Assembly: GCA_009784935.1 (NCBI GenBank)
Contig: WQXI01000002.1
Location: 85,866-149,865, forward strand
Direction of reading: 5' to 3'
Length of the DNA stretch: 64,000 bases
Source of the DNA: Treponema sp.
GTDB lineage: Bacteria > Spirochaetota > Spirochaetia > Treponematales > Breznakiellaceae
The translations under genes and the position numbers were made by a program. Of the stretch, positions 8,095 to 16,768 are shown in pieces; position 1 is the stretch's first letter, and every line of letters starts with the position of its first letter. Below the pieces are notes generated by a model. That model saw nothing but the letters and a program-made list of their open reading frames with translations, was not told where the DNA came from and ran no database searches.

Positions 8095-8994
8095 ATGGAA
8101 GAAACAAAAATGTTAGGAACATTGACAGAATTATTCAGCGATCAAATTAGAAGGGTGTTAAAAACATCTAAGGTAACAACTGTAGTCAACGAAGATAATG
8201 TTTATCAGGAAGGAGACCCTGATGTTCTTGCCATTCTTGATGAAATGGTAGAGCCTTTACTTCTTCCCGGAAGCGGACTTGACGGGCTCGAAAATCTGGA
8301 AGAACTTTTCGAAAAAGCGCAGTCAGGAAAAGCCTGCCTTTTGCTTGTTGAACATTACAGCAATATGGATCTTTCGTTTGTTTCGCTGCTGACGCGAAAA
8401 GCCGGAGGGCGCGGCAAGGAGATAGCTGATTCTATTATCGCGATGGCAGGAATGAAACTAAACGAAGATAATCCTGTTGTTGCCGCTTTTACCGGCGCTT
8501 ATTCTAAAATTGTTATTTATCCCAGCCGTTATCTGCAGGACGCCGATCCGGAAAAGGATAAAGCCGAAATAATGCGCAGTAACGCAATAAACCGCGCCGC
8601 AATGAAGTCGCTAATAAGGCACAAATACAAAGGTAAATTAATACTTGTTTTTCCTTCTGGTACACGTTTCCGCCCGTGGGAACCCGATTCTAAAAAGGGA
8701 GTACGCGAGATAGATTCATATATTCGGTCTTTTGATTATATCTGTTTTATTGCTCTAAACGGCGATGTTCTGCATGTGCAAAAAACTGATATGATGAATG
8801 ACGCTGTAAGTAAAGATATTGTTATCGCCACAGTAAGCCCTGTAACGAACAGTAATGAATTCCGTGACAAAGCGCTTGCGGCAGCTTCTGATGACGAAGA
8901 TAAAAAGCAGGCTGTTGCTGATGCGATAATGAACGAATTGGAAAAAATGCACATCGCTGCAGAAGAGAAAAGAAAAAAATTACTGACTGTATGA
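8095..8994 (+). CDS. Glycerolipid acyltransferase family protein (PlsB/PlsC-like)
   Basis: The protein carries the H-x4-D catalytic motif as HYSNMD (about residue 82) and a later FPSGTRFRPWEP block that corresponds to the FPEGTRS substrate-binding block of glycerol-3-phosphate and lysophosphatidate acyltransferases. It probably acylates a glycerol phosphate for membrane lipid synthesis. No transmembrane helix is obvious, which fits soluble PlsB-like forms. AGGAG lies just upstream of ATG 8095. Which position is acylated cannot be told from sequence alone. Confidence 0.75.
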   Translation: MEETKMLGTLTELFSDQIRRVLKTSKVTTVVNEDNVYQEGDPDVLAILDEMVEPLLLPGSGLDGLENLEELFEKAQSGKACLLLVEHYSNMDLSFVSLLTRKAGGRGKEIADSIIAMAGMKLNEDNPVVAAFTGAYSKIVIYPSRYLQDADPEKDKAEIMRSNAINRAAMKSLIRHKYKGKLILVFPSGTRFRPWEPDSKKGVREIDSYIRSFDYICFIALNGDVLHVQKTDMMNDAVSKDIVIATVSPVTNSNEFRDKALAAASDDEDKKQAVADAIMNELEKMHIAAEEKRKKLLTV

Positions 8995-9030
8995 CCTCCA
9001 TAAGGAAGCCATACAGTCTCCGGTAATTGC

Positions 9031-9312
9031 TTACCAGTTTCCGCCGCCGGAGCGTTCACGGCGTGGTTTATCCATCGCTTCGTTTACGCGCAGTTGGCGT
9101 CCTTCAAGTTCGCGGCCATTAGTTCCTGCGATTGCCGCTGCTGCTTCTTCATCGCTGCTCATTTCGATAAATCCGAATCCTTTGGAATTGCCGGTTTCAC
9201 GATCGAAAATGATCTTTGCGGATGCGACGGTGCCAAAACCTGAGAACAGGTTTTTTAGTCCATCTTCGGTAGTGTTGTAGGAGAGGTTACCGACATACAA
9301 TTTCTTAGCCAT
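9031..9312 (-). CDS. RNA-binding protein, single RRM domain
   Basis: The 93-residue protein is almost entirely one RNA-recognition motif. RNP2 is LYVGNL (residues 4-9) and RNP1 is KGFGFIEM (about 43-50), followed by a short Arg/Gly-rich tail ending SGGGNW. Such small RRM proteins in bacteria bind single-stranded RNA, often in cold or stress response. ATG 9312 is preferred over an upstream in-frame start because GAAGGA precedes it and the RRM begins at MAKKLYVG. It is transcribed from a consensus-like promoter about 270 bases upstream, leaving a long leader. Confidence 0.9.
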   Translation of the reverse strand: MAKKLYVGNLSYNTTEDGLKNLFSGFGTVASAKIIFDRETGNSKGFGFIEMSSDEEAAAAIAGTNGRELEGRQLRVNEAMDKPRRERSGGGNW

Positions 9313-9630
9313 TGAGAAAATTCCTTCACCCGGAACAAAAAACGCTAAAAGCATTTATTTGCGACTGCGTCCGGGCACGCCTGTATCACGCTCGCTCAAG
9401 CGAACGAATCAAATTCCCAGAACCGGACTTATTGCCCAAACTCGGAGAAAATAGATGCATAATTGTTAAGGGAAAAAAATGAAAGGCAATCGACAAAGAC
9501 AGAACCCCTAAACTGCGCGGTTTCTTGTTAAATCCGCTAAAATAATCACTTCTCAAACTAAAATATCATCCAATTATTAAAAATATAAACTGTTATATAT
9601 TTATTGTCAATAGTTAATTTAATAAATTTG
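9313..9630 (-). other. Gene-free spacer holding the long 5' leader of the RRM gene
   Basis: Apart from the promoter at 9582-9610, this spacer holds an approximately 260-base untranslated leader on the minus strand. It includes a small hairpin TCGCT-CA-AGCGA and a possible 24-codon upstream frame that starts MHLFSPSLG. No RNA family was recognised. Long leaders are common on cold-shock RNA-binding protein genes, so thermosensitive or autogenous control is possible but only inferred. Confidence 0.45.
9582..9610 (-). promoter_or_regulatory. Strong sigma-70-type promoter for the RRM gene
   Basis: Minus-strand TTGACA (9610-9605), a 17-base AT-rich spacer and TATATT (9587-9582) closely match consensus. 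Transcription would run towards the RRM gene at 9312. Confidence 0.7.
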
Positions 9631-10992
9631 TTAATAAATTAATTTTATTGCAGTTTTTATATTGGCTGCGGGGCGCAGTCCCGGCTCATTGGATACAGGA
9701 CCAAGAAAAGCGGTAAACCCCAAATTTGCCGCTGTTTTGATTCTTCCGGATAACCGGCGAACAGGGTGAATTTCGCCTGTAAGGGATAATTCGCCCGCAA
9801 TTGCCAGCTCAGCGGGCAAAACTAGCCCTGTGCGGGCAGAATAAATGGCGCAGGCAATAGCAAGGTCAGCTCCAACCTCGGTAATTCGGATTCCGCCTGC
9901 TGCGTTTACATATAAGTCCTGATCTGACAACTTAAGCCCCAAGTGCTTTTCCAGCGCGGCAGAAATCCGTGAGACCCTTCCGGAATCAATTTTATCAGAA
10001 AAAACACGGCTGATTGTTCCTTTTGCGGGAATGCAAAGCGCCTGGACTTCTACCAGCATAGTCCTTGAACCTTCTAATATTGCGGCTGCTGCCACCCCTG
10101 CCGGTATTTCTCCTTCGCGCCTGACTAAAAACATTCGGCCTGTGTCTTCGACAGGAGAGAGTCCTTTTTCGCCCATTGTAAAAATGCCTATTTCATCGAT
10201 AGAACCAAATCGATTTTTTACTGCGCGTAAAAAACGGCAGTCGGCAGTTCCGCTTAACCCGGAAGTCTTATCGTTTTGTTCAAAATAAAGAACGGTGTCC
10301 ACCATATGCTCAAGGGTTTTGGGCCCAGAGATTATGCCTTCTTTGGTTACATGCGCAGTCAATAAAAGCGCGCTGTCGTGTTCTTTTGCCCACGCGATTA
10401 GTTCAAAGGAGCAGTACTTCATTTGATTTACAGTACCAGAAACCGCGCCTGCGTTTTCGGAGTACAGTGTTTGAGCGGAGTCAATTAAAACTAAAACCGG
10501 TTTTATATTATTAAGCGTATTTTCTATTTCGTTTAAATTTCCAGAACAAAGGATTTCGATACGCTGCATTTTTTCTTTACTAATGCCGAGCCTGTCAGCG
10601 CGCAGCCTTAACTGCCCTGCGGATTCTTCGCCGGATACATACAATATACGTCCGTTTGTTAAGGCGGCTTCTGCCAATTGAAGCAGCAATGTAGATTTTC
10701 CGATACCCGGTTCGCCTCCTACAAGAATAGAGGAGCGTTTCATTATACCGCCGCCGAGCACGCGATCCAGTTCACTTATACCGCTTTCGATTCGTTTGCC
10801 CTCTGACGGATCTACCGCGGCAAGCGGCAGGGTTTTTGCTGTCCCCGGTTCTTTGCGGGAAGTTTTTGATTCGTTTGTTATTGTTTCTAAAAAGGTGTTC
10901 CATTCGCCGCACTCGGGACAGCGCCCGAGCCATTTTGGCTCTTCTTTGCCGCAGGAGGAACATTTGTAAATTACTGTTTTATGCTTCTTCAT
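9631..10992 (-). CDS. radA: DNA repair protein RadA/Sms
   Basis: RadA is a RecA-like ATPase that helps process recombination intermediates. The 453 residues begin with a four-cysteine zinc finger (KCSSCGKEEPKWLGRCPECGEW). A Walker A box (GEPGIGKST, about 92-100) and the RadA-specific KNRFGS motif (about 254) follow, and the protein ends in a Lon-protease-like domain. Length is as expected. Its ATG overlaps the stop of the upstream barrel-protein gene in an ATGA arrangement, which implies translational coupling. Confidence 0.96.
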   Translation of the reverse strand: MKKHKTVIYKCSSCGKEEPKWLGRCPECGEWNTFLETITNESKTSRKEPGTAKTLPLAAVDPSEGKRIESGISELDRVLGGGIMKRSSILVGGEPGIGKSTLLLQLAEAALTNGRILYVSGEESAGQLRLRADRLGISKEKMQRIEILCSGNLNEIENTLNNIKPVLVLIDSAQTLYSENAGAVSGTVNQMKYCSFELIAWAKEHDSALLLTAHVTKEGIISGPKTLEHMVDTVLYFEQNDKTSGLSGTADCRFLRAVKNRFGSIDEIGIFTMGEKGLSPVEDTGRMFLVRREGEIPAGVAAAAILEGSRTMLVEVQALCIPAKGTISRVFSDKIDSGRVSRISAALEKHLGLKLSDQDLYVNAAGGIRITEVGADLAIACAIYSARTGLVLPAELAIAGELSLTGEIHPVRRLSGRIKTAANLGFTAFLGPVSNEPGLRPAANIKTAIKLIY

Positions 10993-11663
10993 CTAGAGTT
11001 CTGCCGGGGCGTTATGCGCAAACTTACCCCAATGCGCCAGCCGTCTATGGCTGGAATATTCTCATTTGTTAATAATCTATATAAAGGAATCCATATACGA
11101 AGATCAAAACCTGCAAAATAATAATCATTTACCGGAAAATCCATGCCGCCGCCCACTACCGGCAGAAAAAATCTGCCGTTGCTCCAGAAATAACTAAAGA
11201 TAGCGTCAGTCTGTGCCTGTGCCTCCGCAATATCTGCGGGGTGATTTAAGCCAAAAGCCCGGATAGCAAGGCGAATATCCAGAGCAAATCCGCCGTAAGC
11301 GCGCGCTAAAATACCGTTATCACCGATAGGAAAAACAGCCGTAAATTGTGCGGCTGTTAAAAATCCAATTACAAACGCGGCGCGGTTTTCGGGACCTGTA
11401 ATCATTGGATAGCCAAGAGTTTTATTAAATTCATAATTTGTAAAATAAATATCTTCTGTTACTTCCAGCCTAAAAATATCGAACAAAGGCCATGACGCTG
11501 CAAAACCTACAGAAGGAACTATTGCGGCAGGACCTGCGCCGGGGTTGCTAGAGGCAAAATAGAAAAGGCTGCCCATGCCTGCCCACTGAAAACTGTCGGC
11601 AAAAACAGCGCTTGCTGAGACTAAAACAAGAATTATTATCAGCAATATTGCTTTTTTAAACAT
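10989..11663 (-). CDS. Predicted outer-membrane beta-barrel-like protein
   Basis: The 224-residue product starts with a Sec signal peptide (FKKAILLIIILVLVSASAVFA) cleaved before DSFQWAGM. Alternating aromatic and glycine-rich stretches follow, typical of small outer-membrane barrels. I do not recognise a family; similar orphan barrels are common in treponemes. ATG 11663 is chosen because the signal peptide begins there; an upstream TTG in frame overlaps the preceding gene. It lies between the methionine-synthase-like gene and radA in one minus-strand unit. Confidence 0.65.
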   Translation of the reverse strand: MFKKAILLIIILVLVSASAVFADSFQWAGMGSLFYFASSNPGAGPAAIVPSVGFAASWPLFDIFRLEVTEDIYFTNYEFNKTLGYPMITGPENRAAFVIGFLTAAQFTAVFPIGDNGILARAYGGFALDIRLAIRAFGLNHPADIAEAQAQTDAIFSYFWSNGRFFLPVVGGGMDFPVNDYYFAGFDLRIWIPLYRLLTNENIPAIDGWRIGVSLRITPRQNSR

Positions 11664-11670
11664 ATTTATA

Positions 11671-13302
11671 TTATAACGCAAGAATCACACCTGGGCAATT
11701 ATCATGTATCCATAAACGGAAAGAATCATCTTCTTTTACATTGGGGTCTAAAACGATATTATCTGCCGGGTAGTTGCTATCTGTTATGAGCTGGTAAATA
11801 CGTTTTGCGATTTCTGTTTTTCGTTCTGCGGTTTCGGCAAGACCTTTTTCGTCAATTAACTGAACAACAACGGCAGCGCCGTAATTTAAGATAAGACGGG
11901 CTTTTTGCAGGAATTCGGCATCTCCTTTTTTTAGGTGAACGGGACCGGCAAGGCTTTTTCCCTGCAAACGTTTAAGGGCTGTTTCTAAAATTGGCAAATG
12001 AGGACTGTTTATATAAAAAGGAGATTTTGCAATGTACGGATTTATTAATAAAAAATCCAGAAAAGAATTTAATTTTTCTTTGTTAATTGCTTTAGAGTCC
12101 AAAACTTCGATATTTAAAATCGAAGAGCCGGCTTCTACTATATCGCGGGCTATGTCTGCGGCTTCTTCATATTCGCCTTTTAAGAGAGCCGCCAAAAGTT
12201 CATCCTTGTCCGCAGAGGTCTCGTTGGTGCCGAGGCGAATTGTATTGTGCGGAATACGGTAAAGTTCGAGACCAGAAAAAACACCCCAAAAATTATAACC
12301 TTCATATTTTGTTATTTTGCGCGGAATATAAAGGGATACCTTTGAAGCAATCTCCGAAATATGAGCAGGGGTTGTTCCGCAGCAGCCTCCGATTATATTT
12401 ACGAGGTTTTCTTCAAAAAAGGGTTCCATATGCGCTGACATTACATCCGGCATTTCATCATATCTGCCGAATTTATTGGGAATACCCGCATTGGGATACA
12501 CGCTTACAAGACAAGGCGCAATGTCAGATAATTTACGAATATGGGGCAGCAGTTTTTGCGCATTAAAAGAACAATTTACGCCTACCGACCACGGTTTAGC
12601 ATGCATAACAGAAACTAAAAAAGCATCGAGGGTTTGACCGGAAAGAAGCCGTCCTGTTTCGCCGGAAACAGCCGCAGAAATCATTATAGGTATATCGATC
12701 TGTCTTTCATTAATGAGGCGTTTAACAGCCGAAAGCGCTGCTTTTGCGTTAAGGGTGTCAAAAATTGTTTCTATAAGAAAAATGTCCGCGCCCCCGTCCA
12801 AAAGCCCTCTTGCGTTTTCATAATAGGCAGCTTCGAGCTCATCCCAATTAACTGCGCGTTTGCCGGGATCGTTTACATCCTGAAATAAACTTGCTCCTTT
12901 TGCGGTAGGTCCTATGCTTCCCGCTACAAAACGGGGTTTGTTGCCGCTGGAAAATTTATCCGCAGAACTTCTGGCAATTTTCGCTGCTGCTTCGCTTATT
13001 TCGTATGACAAATGCCCAAGCCCGTAATCAGAGAGTGAAATTGAAGTTGAATTAAAACTGCATGTTTCTATGATATCAGCGCCTGCTTCCAGATAGGTGT
13101 CGTGAATAGCGCCGATTGCGCCTGGTCTTGTTAGGCACAATAAATCGTTACAGCCTTCCAGCGGTACCGGATGATCCGCAAAAAGGCTTCCTCTATAGCT
13201 TTTTTCGTCTAAATTTAAAACTTGAATAACAGAACCCATTGCGCCGTCAAGAATTATAATCCGCTCTTCCGCGATAGAATTTAATTGTTCACGGGTTGTC
13301 AT
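11671..13302 (-). CDS. Methionine-synthase-like protein: homocysteine methyltransferase plus shortened pterin-binding domain
   Basis: Residues 1-330 are a complete MetH-type homocysteine S-methyltransferase barrel: LDGAMGS at the start, and zinc-binding cysteines in GVNCSF and GGCCGT. From about 350 a MetH-like methyltetrahydrofolate domain follows (GTNETSADK, YGAAVVVQLIDEKG, VLDPN). It ends after about 190 residues, whereas the family domain has roughly 300, and the IDSSKW-type motif is replaced by INSPH. Cobalamin-binding and reactivation domains are absent. It may work with a separate corrinoid protein, or the folate half may be decayed. The frame ends cleanly just before the next gene, with no frameshift seen. 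Confidence 0.8.
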   Translation of the reverse strand: MTTREQLNSIAEERIIILDGAMGSVIQVLNLDEKSYRGSLFADHPVPLEGCNDLLCLTRPGAIGAIHDTYLEAGADIIETCSFNSTSISLSDYGLGHLSYEISEAAAKIARSSADKFSSGNKPRFVAGSIGPTAKGASLFQDVNDPGKRAVNWDELEAAYYENARGLLDGGADIFLIETIFDTLNAKAALSAVKRLINERQIDIPIMISAAVSGETGRLLSGQTLDAFLVSVMHAKPWSVGVNCSFNAQKLLPHIRKLSDIAPCLVSVYPNAGIPNKFGRYDEMPDVMSAHMEPFFEENLVNIIGGCCGTTPAHISEIASKVSLYIPRKITKYEGYNFWGVFSGLELYRIPHNTIRLGTNETSADKDELLAALLKGEYEEAADIARDIVEAGSSILNIEVLDSKAINKEKLNSFLDFLLINPYIAKSPFYINSPHLPILETALKRLQGKSLAGPVHLKKGDAEFLQKARLILNYGAAVVVQLIDEKGLAETAERKTEIAKRIYQLITDSNYPADNIVLDPNVKEDDSFRLWIHDNCPGVILAL

Positions 13303-13340
13303 ATTTATATATTATCAGATAATTAATTTTAATTAAAGGC

Positions 13341-13967
13341 TTAATTTCTGGTATTTTTAGGCGGTCTTTTTCTTGGTAATCCTTTTTCTATTAAAAAGCG
13401 GTCTACAGTTTTTCTACTAACGCCGTAAATTTTGGCAACTTCATTTTTGGATGTACGATTAGCCATAAGCGCTTCTATTTCAATTTCCCTGTTTAAGAGC
13501 TTATAACGGGGTGCTTTTCCCTTGGGTCTTCCCATTATTTTGCCTTCTGACTTTTTTCGCGCAAGGGCTTCCTTTGTTCTTTGGGAAATTAACTCTCTTT
13601 CGATTTCTGCCGATATTCCAAAGGCAAAAGCAAGTACTTTTGACTGTATATTGTCACCTAACCGGTAATTGTCTTTTATTGTCCAAACTCTAACATCATT
13701 CATCATAAGCTGATTTAAAATGGACATAATCATAAAAAGGCTTCTGCCAAGACGTGATAATTCTGAGCATATAATCATATCTCCAGCTTTTACTAATGCA
13801 AGCAGGGAGCCTAATTGTCTTTTTTCTGGTATTTTTGAACCGCTGTTTGTTTCTTCTATCCATCTTTCGATTGTTATGCTGTTTTTTGCACAAAATTTTT
13901 GAATTTCATACTTTTGGTTATCAACTGTTTGCTTATCTGTGCTGACTCTTATGTAGCCGTATACCAT
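13341..13967 (-). CDS. Serine recombinase of the resolvase/invertase family
   Basis: The 208-residue enzyme has the resolvase catalytic domain: GYIRVSTDKQTVDNQ with the nucleophilic Ser, SELSRLGRS around residue 70, and an E-helix ending ERELISQRTKEALARKK. A C-terminal helix-turn-helix follows (NEVAKIYGVSRKTVDRFL). It would recombine short DNA sites by a serine-phosphate intermediate, as in Pin/Hin invertases and Tn3 resolvases. ATG 13967 is chosen because AGGAG lies five bases upstream. No transposase, inverted-repeat boundary or obvious invertible promoter was seen beside it. Confidence 0.88.
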   Translation of the reverse strand: MVYGYIRVSTDKQTVDNQKYEIQKFCAKNSITIERWIEETNSGSKIPEKRQLGSLLALVKAGDMIICSELSRLGRSLFMIMSILNQLMMNDVRVWTIKDNYRLGDNIQSKVLAFAFGISAEIERELISQRTKEALARKKSEGKIMGRPKGKAPRYKLLNREIEIEALMANRTSKNEVAKIYGVSRKTVDRFLIEKGLPRKRPPKNTRN

Positions 13968-14045
13968 TATCACTCCTAAAAGTTATGTGTAATTACTTAT
14001 CGTCTATTTATTCGAATTATCCAAAGAAAAAAGCAAAAAAACAGC

Positions 14046-14074
14046 TTGACGAAGAAGAGGCAATTTATTAAATT
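14046..14074 (+). promoter_or_regulatory. Promoter of the HD-GYP gene, close to the start codon
   Basis: TTGACG (14046-14051), a 17-base spacer and TAAATT (14069-14074). Only nine bases separate the -10 box from GTG 14084, so the mRNA would have almost no leader, and no Shine-Dalgarno sequence is visible. Confidence 0.5.
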
Positions 14075-14083
14075 ATTACATAA

Positions 14084-15439
14084 GTGAAGAAAAGCATTTT
14101 GGGTATATTTAACAGATTAATTGCAGTTGTCCCGCCGGAACTACAGGATCAATTTGATGATATTCAATTAAAAAACAGTATTCGCAGAATCAGGCTTTTA
14201 ACAGTCATAGCTCTTGCGGCTAAGTTTATTAATGTCATTTTTAAGTACATTTCTAACGAAAATCTGCAGGCTGACGGATTATTCAGCTTATTTGATTACA
14301 GCGAACTTGCCGTTATTGCCTTATTTAATTTAAGCATTTTCTTTTTCCGCAGAAGCAGCAGAAAAAAATTATTATGGATTTTTTGTTATTTACTTATAGC
14401 AAGCTTCTTTATTTTGTATGAATTTGTTATTAATTCTGCCGGAACAATCGAGCAAATACCATTTATATTCTTTGTAACGATATTTTTATTTTCGCTATTG
14501 CCGGACTTTAAACCGCAGATTTTTATTCCGTATGCGATACTGTATTTTATTGTTACAGCGTATATATTAATGAGTAAAAACCAGAATATTAACGAATATT
14601 TTGGAGTACAGTCGCATGTATTAAATATATTTTTAATTCTTTTGGTGACAAAAATCCTTCTTTATAACAGCAAAGTAAGAACGTTTGTTAATACGTACCA
14701 GATTAATAGGCTAAACGAAAATCTGGTTTTGGCAAATAAAGAAATAGAAAATAAAAAAGAAGAGCTTCGTAAATATAATAAAGATCTCGAAAAAATGGTT
14801 GTTATAAAAACCCAGCGAATCGTAGTATTGCAGAAAACAGTCTTAGAAACTGTAGCGGAACTTGTCGAAAGCAGAGATGACGCGACAGGCTGTCATGTAG
14901 CCCGTACGAGCGGATATCTAAAAATTCTAATTGACGCAGTTGTAGAAAGCGGACTTTATAAAAGCGAAACTTTTTCATGGGATATTGAACAGATGGTTTT
15001 ATCCGCACAGCTACATGACGTAGGAAAGATAGCAATAGATGACAGCATTTTAAGAAAGCCGGGAAAACTAAGCGAAGAAGAATTTGAAAAAATGAAAATG
15101 CATACTGTTCTTGGCGGAGATATAATCAAGAATATTCAGAAAAAAACAGAAGAACAGGAGTTTTTGGACTTTGCGTTTATTTTTGCGGTTTATCATCACG
15201 AAAAATGGGACGGCTCGGGTTATCCGGAAAAAAGAAAGGGAAACGATATTCCGCTTGCGGCGCGTATTATCGCAATTATTGACGTGTATGATGCTCTAAT
15301 CTCCGAAAGACCGTACAAAAAAGCGTTTTCTCATGATGAAGCGGTTAATATTATAAGAGAAGGAAAAGGCACTCACTTTGATCCTGATCTGACGGAACTA
15401 TTCTTATCGATATCGGATAAATTTATTAAGATAAATTAA
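14084..15439 (+). CDS. Membrane-bound HD-GYP phosphodiesterase
   Basis: The first about 205 residues contain several hydrophobic helices (a membrane sensor of MASE type, family unclear). A coiled-coil linker rich in Lys/Glu (about 210-245) and a full HD-GYP domain follow. The metal-binding HD pair is in QLHDVGKIAID, and the signature is HHEKWDGSGYP with later ARIIAIIDVYDAL. HD-GYP enzymes hydrolyse cyclic di-GMP. Start is GTG 14084, with a promoter nine bases before it. The gene is divergent from the recombinase. Confidence 0.9.
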   Translation: MKKSILGIFNRLIAVVPPELQDQFDDIQLKNSIRRIRLLTVIALAAKFINVIFKYISNENLQADGLFSLFDYSELAVIALFNLSIFFFRRSSRKKLLWIFCYLLIASFFILYEFVINSAGTIEQIPFIFFVTIFLFSLLPDFKPQIFIPYAILYFIVTAYILMSKNQNINEYFGVQSHVLNIFLILLVTKILLYNSKVRTFVNTYQINRLNENLVLANKEIENKKEELRKYNKDLEKMVVIKTQRIVVLQKTVLETVAELVESRDDATGCHVARTSGYLKILIDAVVESGLYKSETFSWDIEQMVLSAQLHDVGKIAIDDSILRKPGKLSEEEFEKMKMHTVLGGDIIKNIQKKTEEQEFLDFAFIFAVYHHEKWDGSGYPEKRKGNDIPLAARIIAIIDVYDALISERPYKKAFSHDEAVNIIREGKGTHFDPDLTELFLSISDKFIKIN

Positions 15440-15481
15440 TCAAATAGATAATCCGGTAACCTGCACTAAATAAATGAATCG

Positions 15482-15490
15482 TGGTATACT
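15482..15490 (+). promoter_or_regulatory. Extended -10 element six bases before the RNA methyltransferase start
   Basis: TG-G-TATACT, with the hexamer at 15485-15490, lies six bases before ATG 15497. The -35 region (TGCACT) is a poor match. The position predicts a leaderless transcript. Confidence 0.45.
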
Positions 15491-15496
15491 CAACAA

Positions 15497-16729
15497 ATGA
15501 AAAAAAATGAAAATGAAACAGAAACCGTTATTGCTCTGTGCGCTGTAGGCGCCGAAAAAGCTGTATCCAATGAACTAAGAAAATTAAATCTTAAAGTTGA
15601 AGATTCACTATACGGCAGGGTGCGGTTTAAAGCGGATATAAAAGGTATTTATCAGGCGCTTATTGGTCTTCGTGCGGCGGATCGTGTGCTTTTAGAAACT
15701 GCCAGTTTTAAAGCCGCAGATTTTGACGCTTTGTTCGAAGGCGCTTCTGCTGTAAATTGGGAACGAATTGTTCCAAAAGGCATGGGATTAAAAGTTGCAA
15801 AAGTCCGTACCAACCGCTCTTTGTTAAAAGCAGAAACCACGATACAGGCAATGGTTCATAAAGCAGCGGCGCAGCGCCTTTGCGGTAAATATAACATGAA
15901 CAGGCTCCCTGAACCTGTAATTACTCCAAAGGGCGAGAATACTGTTAAAACCGCAGAAGTGCGTGTGTACATAGAAAAAGATATTGTTTCGCTGTTAGTT
16001 GATTTGAGCGGAGAGCCGTTGTTTAAACGCGGTTACAGGAGCGAAGGCGGCGCTGCGCCGCTGAGAGAGACGACGGCAGCTTCTATGCTGTTATTGTCCG
16101 GCTGGAAGCGGAAGTTTCCCATTTATGATCCGTTTTGCGGCTCCGGTACAATTCTTATAGAAGCTGCGATGTACGCATGGGATATTGCGCCTGGGATAGG
16201 CAGACGTTTTGCAATAGATCAAATGCTCATCGCTGACGAAAAAATTGAAAATGCAGTAAGAGAAGAGTTTCGCGGTAAAATAAATATTAATTCTGACGGC
16301 TCAAGGCTTATAAGGATTGCCGGAAGCGACGGCGATCTTCGTTCTGTGTCGATCGCTTCATCCAATATCGCGCGTCTTAGGGATATTGCCGAAGGAAAAG
16401 AGCCTCAGCGTGGGATTCGTCATCCTGACACAAAAAGCCTTGGAATCGATTTAAAGGTATGTTCTATGAAGGAAGCCATATCGCCGTACACTGATGAAGG
16501 GTATCTTGTTACAAATCCGCCTTACGGGAAGCGGCTAGGGGATCAGTCCATGGCAGAAGAAATTTACAAGGAGATGGCGGGTTTGCAGCAGCGTTTTCCC
16601 GGGTGGAAAATTGCCGTTATTACCGACCACAGCGGGTTTGAAAGTTTTTACGGTAAAAAGGCGGATTCTTGCCGGGAAATAAGCAATGGCGCTATTCCTT
16701 CCTATTTTTATCAATATGAGTTACAATAG
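15497..16729 (+). CDS. THUMP-domain class I RNA methyltransferase (RlmL-N/YpsC-like)
   Basis: The 410-residue protein combines an N-terminal ferredoxin-like/THUMP RNA-binding region (about 1-165) with a Rossmann methyltransferase domain. The SAM site is DPFCGSGTILIEAAMYA (about 213), and the catalytic NPPYGKRLGD motif (about 340) is the type used for N2-guanine methylation of 23S rRNA by RlmL. Unlike E. coli RlmKL there is no second methyltransferase half, as in Gram-positive YpsC. The target base is inferred from family only. Confidence 0.9.
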   Translation: MKKNENETETVIALCAVGAEKAVSNELRKLNLKVEDSLYGRVRFKADIKGIYQALIGLRAADRVLLETASFKAADFDALFEGASAVNWERIVPKGMGLKVAKVRTNRSLLKAETTIQAMVHKAAAQRLCGKYNMNRLPEPVITPKGENTVKTAEVRVYIEKDIVSLLVDLSGEPLFKRGYRSEGGAAPLRETTAASMLLLSGWKRKFPIYDPFCGSGTILIEAAMYAWDIAPGIGRRFAIDQMLIADEKIENAVREEFRGKININSDGSRLIRIAGSDGDLRSVSIASSNIARLRDIAEGKEPQRGIRHPDTKSLGIDLKVCSMKEAISPYTDEGYLVTNPPYGKRLGDQSMAEEIYKEMAGLQQRFPGWKIAVITDHSGFESFYGKKADSCREISNGAIPSYFYQYELQ

Positions 16730-16768
16730 AGTTACGATAAATAAAAGTTTTTTAATTGGAGAGAAAAA

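Noticed and set aside
11665..11700. Frameshift as the cause of the short methionine-synthase-like protein
   Set aside because: The other frames after the stop run straight into the next gene's signal peptide and do not continue a folate domain.
13341..13967. Complete transposon or IS607-type element around the serine recombinase
   Set aside because: No TnpB or transposase, no terminal repeats and no target duplication seen; only the recombinase gene can be supported.
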